Below are positions 1 to 9,450 of a stretch of 64,000 bases of DNA, piece by piece (the first letter of the stretch is position 1; each line of letters starts with the position of its first letter). The translations under genes and the position numbers were made by a program. Origin of the DNA: Cyclobacteriaceae bacterium (lineage in GTDB: Bacteria; Bacteroidota; Bacteroidia; Cytophagales; Cyclobacteriaceae). The notes below the pieces were generated by a model. It worked only from the letters and a program-made list of their open reading frames with translations, was not told the origin of the DNA and did not search any database. The stretch covers positions 2,783,714 to 2,847,713 of the forward strand of contig JABFRS010000001.1 in NCBI GenBank assembly GCA_013141055.1, read 5' to 3'.

Positions 1-2
1 GC

Positions 3-110
3 CGAGATTTATTAGCCCTGGCCGCAGGCCAGGGTTTGCGATGCAAACGTGCATTTAAGCCCTGAATGGGCGAGATTGTTAGATAATAATTCCCGGCCCT
101 TCAGGCCTTA
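3..110. repeat. REP-like palindrome cluster
   Basis: Several small inverted repeats lie side by side in non-coding DNA. CCCTGGCC/GGCCAGGG (16-23/27-34) is a perfect 8-bp stem with a GCA loop. ATGCA/TGCAT (41-45/50-54), GCCC/GGGC (59-62/68-71) and GGCC/GGCC (95-98/104-107) follow. CGAGATTTATTAG at 3-15 recurs almost unchanged as CGAGATTGTTAGA at 71-83, so the element looks modular with a 68-bp period. This resembles the REP-like intergenic elements scattered by single-strand transposases in Bacteroidota. No transposase is in the window and no other copy was seen. The left edge may be cut by the window boundary. Confidence 0.5.
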
Positions 111-117
111 GACAAAC

Positions 118-149
118 TAATAATAAAAATGGGGGACCCCACACCCCCA
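118..149 (-). terminator. Terminator of the minus-strand efflux cluster
   Basis: Read on the minus strand, TGGGGG (149-144) pairs with CCCCCA (135-130) across an 8-nt loop and is followed by ATTTTTATTATTA. It lies just after the stop codon of the 221-residue membrane protein (stop at 153-155), the right place to end that transcript. Confidence 0.55.
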
Positions 150-152
150 AAC

Positions 153-818
153 CTACACCCCAACGAGTCCCCCGTAATTATCTTCAATGAACTTGTCAAT
201 CGCCTCATAGAAAGCTTCCAGCTCCATCTCATCCAGATCAATCATCACCTTCCTGCCATCCACCAACGTCAACTGAAACTTGTGAAGAACTTTCCGCTCA
301 TCTTTTATTAATGTCAACGCCTTGATCTCCTGCATCCCGAACTTGCCCACCTTCTCATTGTTCCGGTATTCTATGTATGTGTTCGTCAACGTCAGGAAGT
401 CATTATAATTTTTCAACCCTGTAAACAGCTTCCCTACAATCGGGAACACCACACATATACCGGACCAGATGAAAAAGCGAACATGGTTCACTTCATGATT
501 CATATAGATGAAAACAAAAATGAATGGGATCGCCAGGTAGATCAGCAGCTGCTTCTTCAGCTTGTTGCGATGGTTCCGCAGATTCAATCCTCCATCTACC
601 GGCTTCACATGGATCGGAAATAAAAACTCTTCCCACAGCACCATCACCATGATGATCACCGCAATGCTCACCAGCGTCATGCCGATGTATGCTTCGGCAT
701 CGAGGTCTTTCACCGGTGTGTCAAACAACTGTGATGACAACAGGAATGAGATAACAAAAATCAATAGCAATAGCCCGATGCTGATTTCCTTGGGATATGT
801 CGGCCGGATAATTTTCAT
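153..818 (-). CDS. Membrane protein with C-terminal PH-like domain
   Basis: A 221-residue protein of unknown function. Four hydrophobic segments (about residues 13-33, 44-63, 90-107 and 112-130) are arranged as two hairpins. The hydrophilic C-terminus (about 140-221) has the strand-rich pattern of the PH-like domain of YcxB-type membrane proteins, with a phrase of the form LTLVDGRKVMIDL; that resemblance is an inference. The gene starts 34 nt after the stop of the outer-membrane channel gene on the same strand, so it is probably the last gene of the efflux transcript, and a terminator follows it. Nothing in it links it mechanistically to efflux. Confidence 0.6.
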   Translation of the reverse strand: MKIIRPTYPKEISIGLLLLIFVISFLLSSQLFDTPVKDLDAEAYIGMTLVSIAVIIMVMVLWEEFLFPIHVKPVDGGLNLRNHRNKLKKQLLIYLAIPFIFVFIYMNHEVNHVRFFIWSGICVVFPIVGKLFTGLKNYNDFLTLTNTYIEYRNNEKVGKFGMQEIKALTLIKDERKVLHKFQLTLVDGRKVMIDLDEMELEAFYEAIDKFIEDNYGGLVGV

Positions 819-852
819 AATACGTTAAAAAGAATTTTAATACTTGTCAGGA

Positions 853-2265
853 TTAATTCCATCCGCCACCGAGCGCACGATAGATGTTCACCATCGCATT
901 CATACGCTGCTTCTTGGTTTCCACCAGCTCGAACTTCGACTCCAGCGCATCACGCTGTGTTAATAACACTTCCATGTAGTCAGCCCGCGCCGAACGGAAA
1001 AGTCGTGTCGAGATATCAATGGACTCTGTCAGCGTCTGCACTTGCTTCAAGCGAAGGTCCAGACTCTTCTCCATGTTGGTGATGTTGGATAGCTGGTTGG
1101 AAACTTCCAGGTAAGCTCTCAGGATCGTGCGCTCATAATTATAGACTGCCTGGATCTGTCTTGCGTTGGCACTATAATATGTAGCCTTGATCGCATTCCG
1201 GTTCACAAGTGGTCCGGTCAGGCCGGCACCAATCGCATAGAACATCGACTCAGGTTTGGTAGCCAGGTAATCAAGCTTGAATGCATCCAGACCAATGGCA
1301 CCTCGTATGTTCAACGATGGATAGAAATATGCTTTCGCAACTTTCACATCCAGCTTCGCCGCCGCCAGTGCAAGTTCCGCCTGACGGATGTCCGTTCTGT
1401 TTTGCAACAGCTGTGACGGTATCCCCGCCTGAATACTATCAGGCTTCAGCTCAATGAAACTTTGTGAGTTACGTGCAATCGGCTGTGGAAATCTTCCCAC
1501 CAGGAAGTTGATCCTGTTCTCCGTTTCAATGATCTCCTGCTGGATGTGATACTGACGACTTTGGTTCTTTAACACTTCGGCCTCAAACCTGCGCACCGCC
1601 AGCTCCGTAACTTTTGCTGCGCTCTTTTGAAGTCTTACGATCTCCAGTGCATTCTGCTGAATCTCAATATTGTTTTTAAGGATGATCAGCTGGTTGTCGA
1701 GCGCCATCAATTCATAGTAGGAGTTGGCGATCTCTGCTGCGAGGTTGGTCACCATAAAGTTCTTTCCCTCCATCGTCGACAGATAGCTGAACACCGCCGA
1801 CTTCTTGGCATTGCGCAGCTTCTTCCAGATGTCGATCTCCCAAGATACATTCGCCGCTACCATAAAGTCGGGCAATGGATCCGGAAACTCCTGACCCGGT
1901 GCGATATTGGAATTGGCTTCCACCGACCCTTGTCTTGTGAACCGTGCAACCTTCTCAACACCCGCACCGCCGGTGACATCGATAAAAGGTAAGTACTGTC
2001 CCTTCCTTGCTCTGACTTCATTCTTCGCGATGTTGATCTCCTGAAGCATGATGTTCAGCTCCTGGTTGTTTCTCAACGCTGTATCAATGAGCACCGTGAG
2101 GTTAGGATCGGTAAAGAATTCTTTCCATTTGACCGTCGCTGTGTTCACGGAGTCCCGCGACCCGCGATAGCTTGATGGTGCATTCTTATTCTCTGTCTTG
2201 CGCACCAATGATGGCACACATGCAGTGAAGATCAGTGACAAACAGCCGATCGTGATATATTTCAT
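853..2265 (-). CDS. RND efflux outer membrane lipoprotein (TolC/OprM family)
   Basis: Outer-membrane channel of a tripartite efflux pump. The chosen start (ATG at 2263-2265) gives a lipoprotein signal ending LIFTAC, so the mature protein would be acylated as in OprM/NodT-type channels. The upstream ATG at 2283 and the longer reading frame would overlap the pump gene, and the 2265 start has a purine-rich AAGAGAA before it. About 470 residues, the usual length for the family. Long helical stretches containing paired NALEIV- and RADYMEV-type segments repeat in the two halves, as in OEP-domain proteins. It starts 7 nt after the stop of the HAE1 pump gene, so the two are co-transcribed and presumably assemble with the fusion protein encoded upstream. 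Confidence 0.9.
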   Translation of the reverse strand: MKYITIGCLSLIFTACVPSLVRKTENKNAPSSYRGSRDSVNTATVKWKEFFTDPNLTVLIDTALRNNQELNIMLQEINIAKNEVRARKGQYLPFIDVTGGAGVEKVARFTRQGSVEANSNIAPGQEFPDPLPDFMVAANVSWEIDIWKKLRNAKKSAVFSYLSTMEGKNFMVTNLAAEIANSYYELMALDNQLIILKNNIEIQQNALEIVRLQKSAAKVTELAVRRFEAEVLKNQSRQYHIQQEIIETENRINFLVGRFPQPIARNSQSFIELKPDSIQAGIPSQLLQNRTDIRQAELALAAAKLDVKVAKAYFYPSLNIRGAIGLDAFKLDYLATKPESMFYAIGAGLTGPLVNRNAIKATYYSANARQIQAVYNYERTILRAYLEVSNQLSNITNMEKSLDLRLKQVQTLTESIDISTRLFRSARADYMEVLLTQRDALESKFELVETKKQRMNAMVNIYRALGGGWN

Positions 2266-2272
2266 TATTCTC

Positions 2273-5200
2273 TTAGTGTGCATGACTTGTAGTTCCCTCA
2301 TTTTCAGATTGTGGAAAATTGTCAACCCGGTGAACAAGGTTGTCTGTTAATGAATCATTCTCTTCATCGCGTATCAGCTTGCGGCCATCGGCGATGGTAC
2401 CAAAGATGTAATACAGTCCCGGTACGATGATGACACCAAACACGGTTCCGAAAAGCATCCCGCCCAAGGCAGATGATCCGATGGTTCTGTTACCGATCGC
2501 ACCCGCACCGTGAGCTGCTACTAATGGAATCAATCCGGCAACGAATGCAAATGATGTCATTAAGATCGGACGGAAGCGAACTCTTGCTCCTTCGATCGCT
2601 GCATCCAGTACAGTCATGCCCTGTGCATGTTTCTGAACAGCGAACTCGACGATCAACACGGCGTTCTTACCGAGCAGACCAATGAGCATGATCAGTCCTA
2701 CCTGTGCATAGATGTCGTTTGCCAGTCCCATGGCTTTGATCATCATGAAGGATCCGAAGACACCGGCCGGCAATGAAAGAATAACCGCCAGTGGGATGAT
2801 GAAGCTTTCATACTGAGCGGCAAGCACCAGATAAACGAATCCGAGCACGATGATGAAGATGACGATTGCTTCATTTCCACGACGCACTTCATCATATGAA
2901 AGGGCTGCCCAGTCGATGTCAAATCCGCGGGGCAATGTTTTGGCCGCCACTTCTTTTACTGCGTCAATCGCCTCACCACTGCTGTATCCTTTTGCTGCAG
3001 CACCACGAATGGCGGCAGTATTATACATGTTGTAACGGTTGATCTCATTGGCGCCCTGTTTCTTCTTGATCTTCATGAACGCTGAAAAGGGCACCATCTC
3101 ACCACGATCGTTCTTCACCCATAGGTTCAGAACATCCTGCGGAAGCTGTCTGAATTCAGGGGCAGCTTGCACGAATACTTTGAAGAATCGTTGATACTTA
3201 ATGAAACCAAGTTCATACGTGCTTCCAACAAAAATGGAAAGTGTGTTCATGGCATTACCGATCGATACACCTTTCTGCATGGCAAGCTGATTATCGATCT
3301 CAATTTCATACTGAGGATAGTTGGCGCTGAAGAAAGTGAACAATCCTGTCAACTCTTTGCGTTTCTCCAATGCTTCCATGAATTCGTTCTTGACTCTTTC
3401 AAGATCTTCATAGGTTCCGTCAGGATTCTTGTCAAGCATCTGCAAAGCAAAACCACCCGCTGCTCCAAACCCTGGCACTGCAGGGGGATCAAAGAACTCG
3501 ATCGTTGCACCTGGAATCTCCTTCGCTCTTTCGTCAAGCTCATAGGTGATTTCTTGTACAGTATGTTTTCTTTCAGACCATGGTTTCAGATTGATCAGAC
3601 AGGTTCCTGCATTTGATCCTCTTCCTTCTGTTAACACTTCATATCCGGCGATAGATGATACGGATTGAACACCTTCCACCTTCATGACAATCTCTTGCAG
3701 CTGTCGTGAGATATCATTGGTACGTTCCAGCGTTGATCCAGGAGGTGTTTGTACGATGGCATACAACATACCCTGATCTTCACTTGGAATAAAACCGGAA
3801 GGCAGGTTGCTGGCGATCACTAATATCCCGCCAGTAAAGGCCAGCCAGAGACCAACGGTTACCCACTTGCGACCAGCGATCTTCTTCAATACCCATACAT
3901 ACTTGCCAGTGACTTTCTCAAACCCGCCATTGAATCCGTCAATCGCTCTGTTGAATAAATTTCTTTTTCTTGGCTGACCGTGTGTGTTCTTGAGGATCAT
4001 CGCGCAAAGCACAGGTGTAAGTGTAAGGGCTACCAGGCCTGAAAGAATGATCGCACTTGCCATGGTGATGGAGAACTGGCGATAGAATACACCCACCGGA
4101 CCAGACATGAATGCAATCGGAACAAACACCGCAGTCATTAATAAGGTGATCGCGATAACCGCACCGCTGATCTCACCCAATACTTTCTTCACCGCCATGT
4201 ACGGTGAGAGATTCTCTTCATGCATTTTGGCGTGCACGGCCTCGACCACCACAATAGCATCATCGACGACAATACCGATTGCCAATACCACCGCAAACAA
4301 TGTGATCATGTTGATGGTCAGTCCGAATGCCTGCATGAAGATGAATGCACCAATCAATGAGATCGGTACTGCGAGTGTTGGGATCAATGTAGATCTCCAG
4401 TCGCCGAGGAAAATAAATACCACCAGCGCCACGAGGATAAACGCATCGCGTAAGGTGTGAATAACATTTTCAGTGGATGCATCCAGGAAGTTGGATACAT
4501 CATAGCTGATCTCATAGGTCATCCCGGGAGGGAAGTCTTTCTTTAAAAGTTCAAGCTTCTCTTTTACGTTCTTAATCACCTCGCTGGCATTACTGCCGTA
4601 GGTTTGCTTCAGCACGATCGCCGCAGAAGGGTAGCCGTTTATGTTGGAATAGATATCATAGTACTCACTTCCCAATGCAACCGTCGCGATATCTTTCAGA
4701 CGAAGGATCTCTCCCTTTGCATTGGCTTTGATAATGACATTCTCATATTCTTTTGGATCGCTGAATCGGTCCGTGTAAGCCAATACATATTCAAGTGCTT
4801 CTGAACGTTTGCTGTCCCCACGACCGATACGGCCCGGCTTACCGATGATACTCTGGTCGCCCAATGCTTCCATCACTTCATCCGGTGAGATACTGTAGGC
4901 TCTCATGCGTTCCGGATTTAACCATACGCGCATAGCATACTGACGGCTACCCAGAATTCTCGCCTGACCAATACCATTGATACGCTGCAATTCAGGGATC
5001 ATGGTAACACCGGCATAGTTGAACAGGAACTTCATGTTCGCATTCTTGTCAGTGCTGTACAAGTTCACATACATGAGCATGCTTGGGATCACGGGTGTGA
5101 TGATGACACCTTCGCGTTGTACGAGTGGCGGGAGTCGGTTCCTCACCTGTTCAACACGATTGGAAACCTGAACCAATGCCTGATTGATATCGGTACCGGG

Positions 5201-5485
5201 TTCAAAGATCACCTGAACGTTGGCTTCGCCCGCGCTCGTTGCATCGGAAGTCATGTAGCGCATGCCCCATGCACCGTTGATCGCCTGCTCAAGAGGAATG
5301 ACAACAGACTCAGTGAGTGTCTTGGCACTGGCACCAGGATAAGATGCGGATACCATGACCATCGGTGGAGCAATGGAAGGGAACTGTGAAGTAGGGAGTG
5401 TATTGATTGCCAATACTCCCATGAAAATGATGACGAGGGATAATACGATCGCGAGGACCGGCCTCTTTAGAAATGCGTTAAACAT
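2273..5485 (-). CDS. RND multidrug efflux pump, HAE1 family (AcrB/MexB-like)
   Basis: Inner-membrane proton/drug antiporter of 1070 residues, the normal size for AcrB-type pumps. It has the duplicated architecture: one N-terminal transmembrane helix, a large periplasmic loop, six helices, then the same again. The proton-relay aspartate pair sits in AIGIVVDDAIVVVE in the fourth helix, and the partner lysine in IGLLGKNAVLIVEFA of the second half, so the pump looks functional. The N-terminus is typical (MFNAFLKRPVLAIVLS). It starts 24 nt after the fusion-protein stop and is followed by the channel gene, giving a complete MFP-RND-OMP operon. The HAE1 class suggests organic substrates such as antibiotics, dyes or bile-like amphiphiles; the exact substrate cannot be read from sequence. 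Confidence 0.95.
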   Translation of the reverse strand: MFNAFLKRPVLAIVLSLVIIFMGVLAINTLPTSQFPSIAPPMVMVSASYPGASAKTLTESVVIPLEQAINGAWGMRYMTSDATSAGEANVQVIFEPGTDINQALVQVSNRVEQVRNRLPPLVQREGVIITPVIPSMLMYVNLYSTDKNANMKFLFNYAGVTMIPELQRINGIGQARILGSRQYAMRVWLNPERMRAYSISPDEVMEALGDQSIIGKPGRIGRGDSKRSEALEYVLAYTDRFSDPKEYENVIIKANAKGEILRLKDIATVALGSEYYDIYSNINGYPSAAIVLKQTYGSNASEVIKNVKEKLELLKKDFPPGMTYEISYDVSNFLDASTENVIHTLRDAFILVALVVFIFLGDWRSTLIPTLAVPISLIGAFIFMQAFGLTINMITLFAVVLAIGIVVDDAIVVVEAVHAKMHEENLSPYMAVKKVLGEISGAVIAITLLMTAVFVPIAFMSGPVGVFYRQFSITMASAIILSGLVALTLTPVLCAMILKNTHGQPRKRNLFNRAIDGFNGGFEKVTGKYVWVLKKIAGRKWVTVGLWLAFTGGILVIASNLPSGFIPSEDQGMLYAIVQTPPGSTLERTNDISRQLQEIVMKVEGVQSVSSIAGYEVLTEGRGSNAGTCLINLKPWSERKHTVQEITYELDERAKEIPGATIEFFDPPAVPGFGAAGGFALQMLDKNPDGTYEDLERVKNEFMEALEKRKELTGLFTFFSANYPQYEIEIDNQLAMQKGVSIGNAMNTLSIFVGSTYELGFIKYQRFFKVFVQAAPEFRQLPQDVLNLWVKNDRGEMVPFSAFMKIKKKQGANEINRYNMYNTAAIRGAAAKGYSSGEAIDAVKEVAAKTLPRGFDIDWAALSYDEVRRGNEAIVIFIIVLGFVYLVLAAQYESFIIPLAVILSLPAGVFGSFMMIKAMGLANDIYAQVGLIMLIGLLGKNAVLIVEFAVQKHAQGMTVLDAAIEGARVRFRPILMTSFAFVAGLIPLVAAHGAGAIGNRTIGSSALGGMLFGTVFGVIIVPGLYYIFGTIADGRKLIRDEENDSLTDNLVHRVDNFPQSENEGTTSHAH

Positions 5486-5509
5486 TTTGTTGCTTGATAG
5501 AAATTGAAA

Positions 5510-6595
5510 TTATTCGACGTAGACGTTCAGGCGTGGCAGAACGGTCCTGGGATCTTCATAAGTGTACTCAGCGATCTTGTCATTGTCTCTTACTTTGCGG
5601 ATACCTTCGAGCATGATCCTTTCATTCTCGGATACACCGGAGGAGATGACATACAGATCAGGCATCTCTGCAGCAATGGTTATTTCTCTTTGACGGATGA
5701 TGTTGTCTTTATCGACCACAAACACATATTTCTTTTCCAGCACTTCGAAGGTTGCCTTTTGAGGAATGATCAGTGCATTCTTCAGAGGTGAGATCGCAAC
5801 GATATTGCCGGTCTCGCCATGTCTCAGCAATCCTTTTGGATTTTGAAAAGTCGCTCGGAAGGCAATGTTCCCTGTTTCATTGTTGAAGTCTGCTTCGATG
5901 GTTTTTACCACACCGCCATAGCTGAACAATTCATTGTTGGCCATGAGCAGTTTTACTTTCATCAGGCTGTCGCCTTTCTCGTTGGCTTTGAAATTCAGAT
6001 ACTCTGCTTCGGGTACGTTGAAGTACACCCACATCTCACTGTTGTCGGAAAGGGTTGTCAGCAGATCTCCTTCATTGAGGAGACTTCCAAGTCGCACCTG
6101 GAAGCGATCCATGATGCCATCGAATGGTGCTTTGATCTCGGTGAATCCAAGATGAACCTGCGCCATGGCAACTTCCGCTTTTGCTTTGTCATACTTTGCT
6201 TTGGCGAGGGCGAGCTCATTAGGTGAAACCACATTGCTGTCGGCAAGCTGTTTGGTGTTGAGGAATTCGATCTCGGCAAACTTTGCTTCCGCTTCTGCTT
6301 TCTGCAGCTCTGCTTTATACATCATCGGCATGATCTGAAACATCATCTGTCCTTTTCTGACAAACTTTCCTTCGTCCACGAAAATGTTTTGCAAGTAACC
6401 TTTCTCCAGTGCTCTTACTTCAATATGCTGGATGGCTCGGATCTGGCAGACGTATGACCGCGTAACCATAGTATCTCTTTTCAAAGGACTCGTAACCAGA
6501 AACCTGATTCCCTCTTCTTTTTCTTCTGTCTTTGCCGAACATCCTGCGAGGTAGAGGAATGCACACATGCTCATGACCATGAGAATTCTGCTCAT
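5510..6595 (-). CDS. RND efflux membrane fusion lipoprotein (AcrA-like)
   Basis: Periplasmic adaptor linking the HAE1 pump to the outer-membrane channel. The N-terminus (MSRILMVMSMCAFLYLAGC) is a lipoprotein signal with lipobox LAGC, so it is anchored to a membrane by a lipid. The order is a first half-lipoyl segment (about 55-90, IEVRALEKGYLQNIFVDEG), an alpha-helical hairpin (about 90-155), the second half-lipoyl segment (IKAPFDGIMDRF), a beta-barrel domain and a membrane-proximal domain. At 361 residues it is a normal HlyD_D23/RND-MFP size. It is the first gene of the efflux operon, with a 234-nt upstream gap that carries palindromic elements. Confidence 0.93.
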   Translation of the reverse strand: MSRILMVMSMCAFLYLAGCSAKTEEKEEGIRFLVTSPLKRDTMVTRSYVCQIRAIQHIEVRALEKGYLQNIFVDEGKFVRKGQMMFQIMPMMYKAELQKAEAEAKFAEIEFLNTKQLADSNVVSPNELALAKAKYDKAKAEVAMAQVHLGFTEIKAPFDGIMDRFQVRLGSLLNEGDLLTTLSDNSEMWVYFNVPEAEYLNFKANEKGDSLMKVKLLMANNELFSYGGVVKTIEADFNNETGNIAFRATFQNPKGLLRHGETGNIVAISPLKNALIIPQKATFEVLEKKYVFVVDKDNIIRQREITIAAEMPDLYVISSGVSENERIMLEGIRKVRDNDKIAEYTYEDPRTVLPRLNVYVE

Positions 6596-6683
6596 AAATA
6601 GTTTTTGGTTTTTAGATGATGGGATGGAATTAAAGACACACGAAGGCGCCGGTTATTTTGAAATTTGAGAAAATCCCATAGCG

Positions 6684-6770
6684 ATCTGTGCGCGTATTGC
6701 ACAGATGCTTGCGAGTATTGCGTATTGATTTTCGTTCGCGCATGATATTTTTTCAACCGGTGCGCAATAC
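6684..6770 (-). promoter_or_regulatory. Putative operator region of the efflux operon
   Basis: In the 234-nt gap before the fusion-protein gene, ATCTGTGC (6684-6691) and GCACAGAT (6699-6706) form a perfect 8-bp inverted repeat with a 7-nt spacer. GTATTGC occurs at 6694-6700 and again at 6715-6721, 21 bp (two helical turns) apart, with GTATTG at 6722-6727 and the inverted CGCAATAC at 6763-6770. OmpR-family regulators bind in-phase direct repeats, and the adjacent response regulator is of that family; the connection is inference. No convincing TAnnTTTG was found on this strand. Confidence 0.4.
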
Positions 6771-6829
6771 AACAAAGACGGGATTAAAATAAAATTAGAG
6801 CAGGATTAGAAACCGCTAATACAGGCAAA

Positions 6830-8203
6830 TCAGGAGGCCTTTTCGATGATGGCAGGCAGAATCACTTCGGCTGTCATACCCGAGCTTTCATTGGGTATGA
6901 GCCTGATCTCACCACCGTGAAGGGCAATGATCTTTTGTGTAAAGGGTAGTCCCAGACCAAAGCCATCAATGCCCGCGACGTTTTTCCCACGGTAGAAAAC
7001 GTCAAAGAGCTGATGCTCACCATCATCATCAATGCCGATTCCCTTATCGATGACGCTGATCTTTATCTTATTATCCTGGTTGGTGAGCTTGATGTTGATC
7101 TTCTTGTGGAATGAATATTTCGAAGCATTATCGATCAGGTTGACAAAGGCCGTTCTGAGGAATTGCGGGAATCCATTCACTTCAATGTAATTGCCCTGCG
7201 ATGGTTCCGGCATGTCAAAGGCAAATTCCTGCAGAGGATTTTTTAATTTATAAAAGCTGATAACATCCAGCAGCAGATCAATGATGTTGAGTCGCACCAT
7301 CTCTTCGCGCTCAGTCGCAGATTCAATCTTTGCCAGCTGCAAAAGTCCGTTGACAAGGATTGTTGCCCTTTGGATCTCATGCTGTGCGGCTTTGAGACTT
7401 TCACTCATTGCATCTTTGTCCTTATCGTAGTTGATGGAAGTTTCCAGTATTCCCGCGATGGCGGCCAGTGGAGTTCTCAATTCATGGGAAGCATAGGAGA
7501 TGAATGACTTCTGGGAATCCATCAGCGATTGAACGCGGTCGAGCACACGGTTAAAAGCACCGGCTACAATTCCGATCTCATTCTTTGGGTTCTGATAGGA
7601 TAGCCTGAACTTAAGATCATGTGCTTCGATAGTTTCAACTTCGTGAACAAGATCGTTGATAGGACGGAAGAGCAGGCTGGAAAAAGTAAAGGCAGCGATG
7701 GCCGCAGCAATCAGGAAGAATAAATTGCCGGCAACCAGGTTCTGAGCAAGACTTTCCATCTGGTCGAACCCGCTTTTATTGTACGCTGTGATGGCAATCG
7801 TTCTCTTTTTGCCATCCTGATCAAATGAAAACGCATAGCCTTCTTTGTAGTTCTGAGGCTGATTTCCCTGAAAGCTGAAATAGATCTCCTTGCCGACGGG
7901 TAAGGATTTAAAAAAAGATTCGTCGAATGCATAGTCGCCGACATCATTGATGCCAAAGATCTCTTTGCCATGCTCATCAAAGACGTATTCAGATTGTTCG
8001 GGAAGACTGATGATAACTTTCTCTGCCACACGATCATGGAGCTCATAGATCTCACGCGTGTCAAGAGCCTTTTGCTTGATGCGTTCCAGGAAAATATTGG
8101 TACGGGAGGTGGAGGATGCGATGTAGATATAAACAGAAAACAGCATCAGCAATATTCCTGAAGAGATAAGGAACAGAATGACAAGTTTGTGCCGTATGAG
8201 CAT
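6830..8203 (-). CDS. HAMP-containing sensor histidine kinase
   Basis: Membrane sensor kinase, 457 residues. Transmembrane helices at about 6-30 and 156-180 enclose a roughly 120-residue periplasmic sensor region with no recognised fold. A HAMP linker (about 180-232) follows, then a HisKA domain with phospho-acceptor H240 in SHELRTP. The HATPase domain has an N box (NLIDNASKYS, about 355-364), a G1 box DKGIG (386-390) and a G2 box GFGLGLP (414-420). The gene starts 2 nt after the response-regulator stop, so the pair is one transcription unit. It is immediately upstream of the RND efflux operon on the same strand, which suggests that it controls efflux in response to envelope or chemical stress. 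Confidence 0.93.
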   Translation of the reverse strand: MLIRHKLVILFLISSGILLMLFSVYIYIASSTSRTNIFLERIKQKALDTREIYELHDRVAEKVIISLPEQSEYVFDEHGKEIFGINDVGDYAFDESFFKSLPVGKEIYFSFQGNQPQNYKEGYAFSFDQDGKKRTIAITAYNKSGFDQMESLAQNLVAGNLFFLIAAAIAAFTFSSLLFRPINDLVHEVETIEAHDLKFRLSYQNPKNEIGIVAGAFNRVLDRVQSLMDSQKSFISYASHELRTPLAAIAGILETSINYDKDKDAMSESLKAAQHEIQRATILVNGLLQLAKIESATEREEMVRLNIIDLLLDVISFYKLKNPLQEFAFDMPEPSQGNYIEVNGFPQFLRTAFVNLIDNASKYSFHKKINIKLTNQDNKIKISVIDKGIGIDDDGEHQLFDVFYRGKNVAGIDGFGLGLPFTQKIIALHGGEIRLIPNESSGMTAEVILPAIIEKAS

Positions 8204-8205
8204 GG

Positions 8206-8883
8206 TTAATCTTCGCGGATGGTGTAGCCCATTCCCACGACAGTGTGGAGGAGCTTGGCATTAAAGCCTTTGTCAATTTTTCTTCGCAGATAATTGATGT
8301 AGACGTCAATCACGTTGGTAGACGTATCAAAGTCGAGGTCCCATACTTTTTCTGCGATGTCTACGCGGCTCACAACACGATCTTTGTTCACCAGAAGATA
8401 TTCCAGCAAAGCAAATTCACGGGCTGTGAGGTCAATGCGCTTGCCTGCACGTGTGACCACCTTGCCCATCGTTTCCATCTCAAGATCAGCAACCTTGATC
8501 TTCTTTTCGGTGAGTCGTGTGTTGCCGGATCTTCTTACCAGAGCTTTCACGCGCATGAGAAGCTCTTTGAACTCAAAAGGCTTTACGAGATAGTCGTCGG
8601 CACCTGATTCGAATCCCACTACCTTGTCATCGAGTCCGTCGAGTGCTGTTAAGAGAATTACCGGCACATGCGGTCGCTCGGTTTTGAATTCCTTGCATAA
8701 CAGAAAGCCGTTGATGCCCGGGAGATTTACATCGAGGATGATGAGTTCGTAGTTTTTCTTGTAGTAAAGATTTTTGCCCAGATCGCCATCATAGGCGACA
8801 TCAATGAGATAGCCTTCACTTTCAAATCCTTTGCGGATAAAGTTGGATACGCTGGGTTCGTCCTCGATCAATAACAGGTTCAT
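8206..8883 (-). CDS. OmpR-family response regulator
   Basis: DNA-binding response regulator of 225 residues counted from ATG 8881-8883; the longer frame would need a TTG. The receiver domain has the acidic pair in IEDE, phospho-acceptor D51 in ILDVNLPG, T79 and K101 (VKPF). The C-terminal winged-helix domain (about 125-225) has the usual LTAREFALLEYL and the typical end VVGMGYTIRED. It is most like the ArlR/CusR/MprA group. The kinase gene follows after 2 nt. Its likely targets are its own operon and the efflux operon downstream, where direct repeats are seen. Confidence 0.95.
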   Translation of the reverse strand: MNLLLIEDEPSVSNFIRKGFESEGYLIDVAYDGDLGKNLYYKKNYELIILDVNLPGINGFLLCKEFKTERPHVPVILLTALDGLDDKVVGFESGADDYLVKPFEFKELLMRVKALVRRSGNTRLTEKKIKVADLEMETMGKVVTRAGKRIDLTAREFALLEYLLVNKDRVVSRVDIAEKVWDLDFDTSTNVIDVYINYLRRKIDKGFNAKLLHTVVGMGYTIRED

Positions 8884-8928
8884 GTGCAAATAATTAACCC
8901 TGACGCGCCTGATGGGTAAATTTTAGAT

Positions 8929-9450
8929 TTAGATCAGTTTTCGCTCTGCCGTCACACAACGCATCACTCTTCTGTGCATGTTGGGAACACGAACCGCTTC
9001 TTTTACATCGCCGAGGGCATTTCTTCTCACTAATAAATCATCTCCGATCTTTATTTTATGGTAGACATCAGCGTCTACTTTCAGCTTGTGGGCGGTTCCG
9101 GGATGAACGACGAGGTAATGAAATCCAAGCAGGAACTCTTTATCGATCACTTCAAATTTACCGATCCAGTCAAAACCTTTTTTCTGTATGAGGATCAATC
9201 TGATCTGAGGAAACCATAACACGAGTGTTTCAAGTGGGATGATCAATGCGGCAGCCAGCAAGACGAGATGGAAGTAATTGTCCCATGAGAACAAGATGAC
9301 GCCCTTGTGTTTCATCCATTGAATGGGACCGTAAGCGATGATCAGTAGTGAGAGAACGGCGATGATCCACCAGTTTGTTTTGGTGAGATAGGGGCGGATC
9401 AGAAATTTATCTCTGGGTTTACTCTTGCTGTAATATTCCTCGTTCTTCAT
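8929..9450 (-). CDS. Hypothetical two-helix membrane protein
   Basis: A 173-residue protein counted from ATG 9448-9450; the longer frame starts at GTG. An N-terminal charged segment is followed by two hydrophobic helices (about 26-43 and 59-82), then a roughly 90-residue cytoplasmic-type domain rich in lysine and beta-forming residues (DADVYHKIKIGDDLLVRRNA) that resembles no domain I can name. It is on the same strand as the two-component system and ends 45 nt before the regulator start, so it may be co-transcribed. Function unknown. Confidence 0.55.
   Translation of the reverse strand: MKNEEYYSKSKPRDKFLIRPYLTKTNWWIIAVLSLLIIAYGPIQWMKHKGVILFSWDNYFHLVLLAAALIIPLETLVLWFPQIRLILIQKKGFDWIGKFEVIDKEFLLGFHYLVVHPGTAHKLKVDADVYHKIKIGDDLLVRRNALGDVKEAVRVPNMHRRVMRCVTAERKLI

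Noticed and set aside
3167..3616. 149-residue open frame opposite the RND pump gene
   Set aside because: It lies wholly within the well-supported pump gene on the other strand, has no family resemblance and no promoter.
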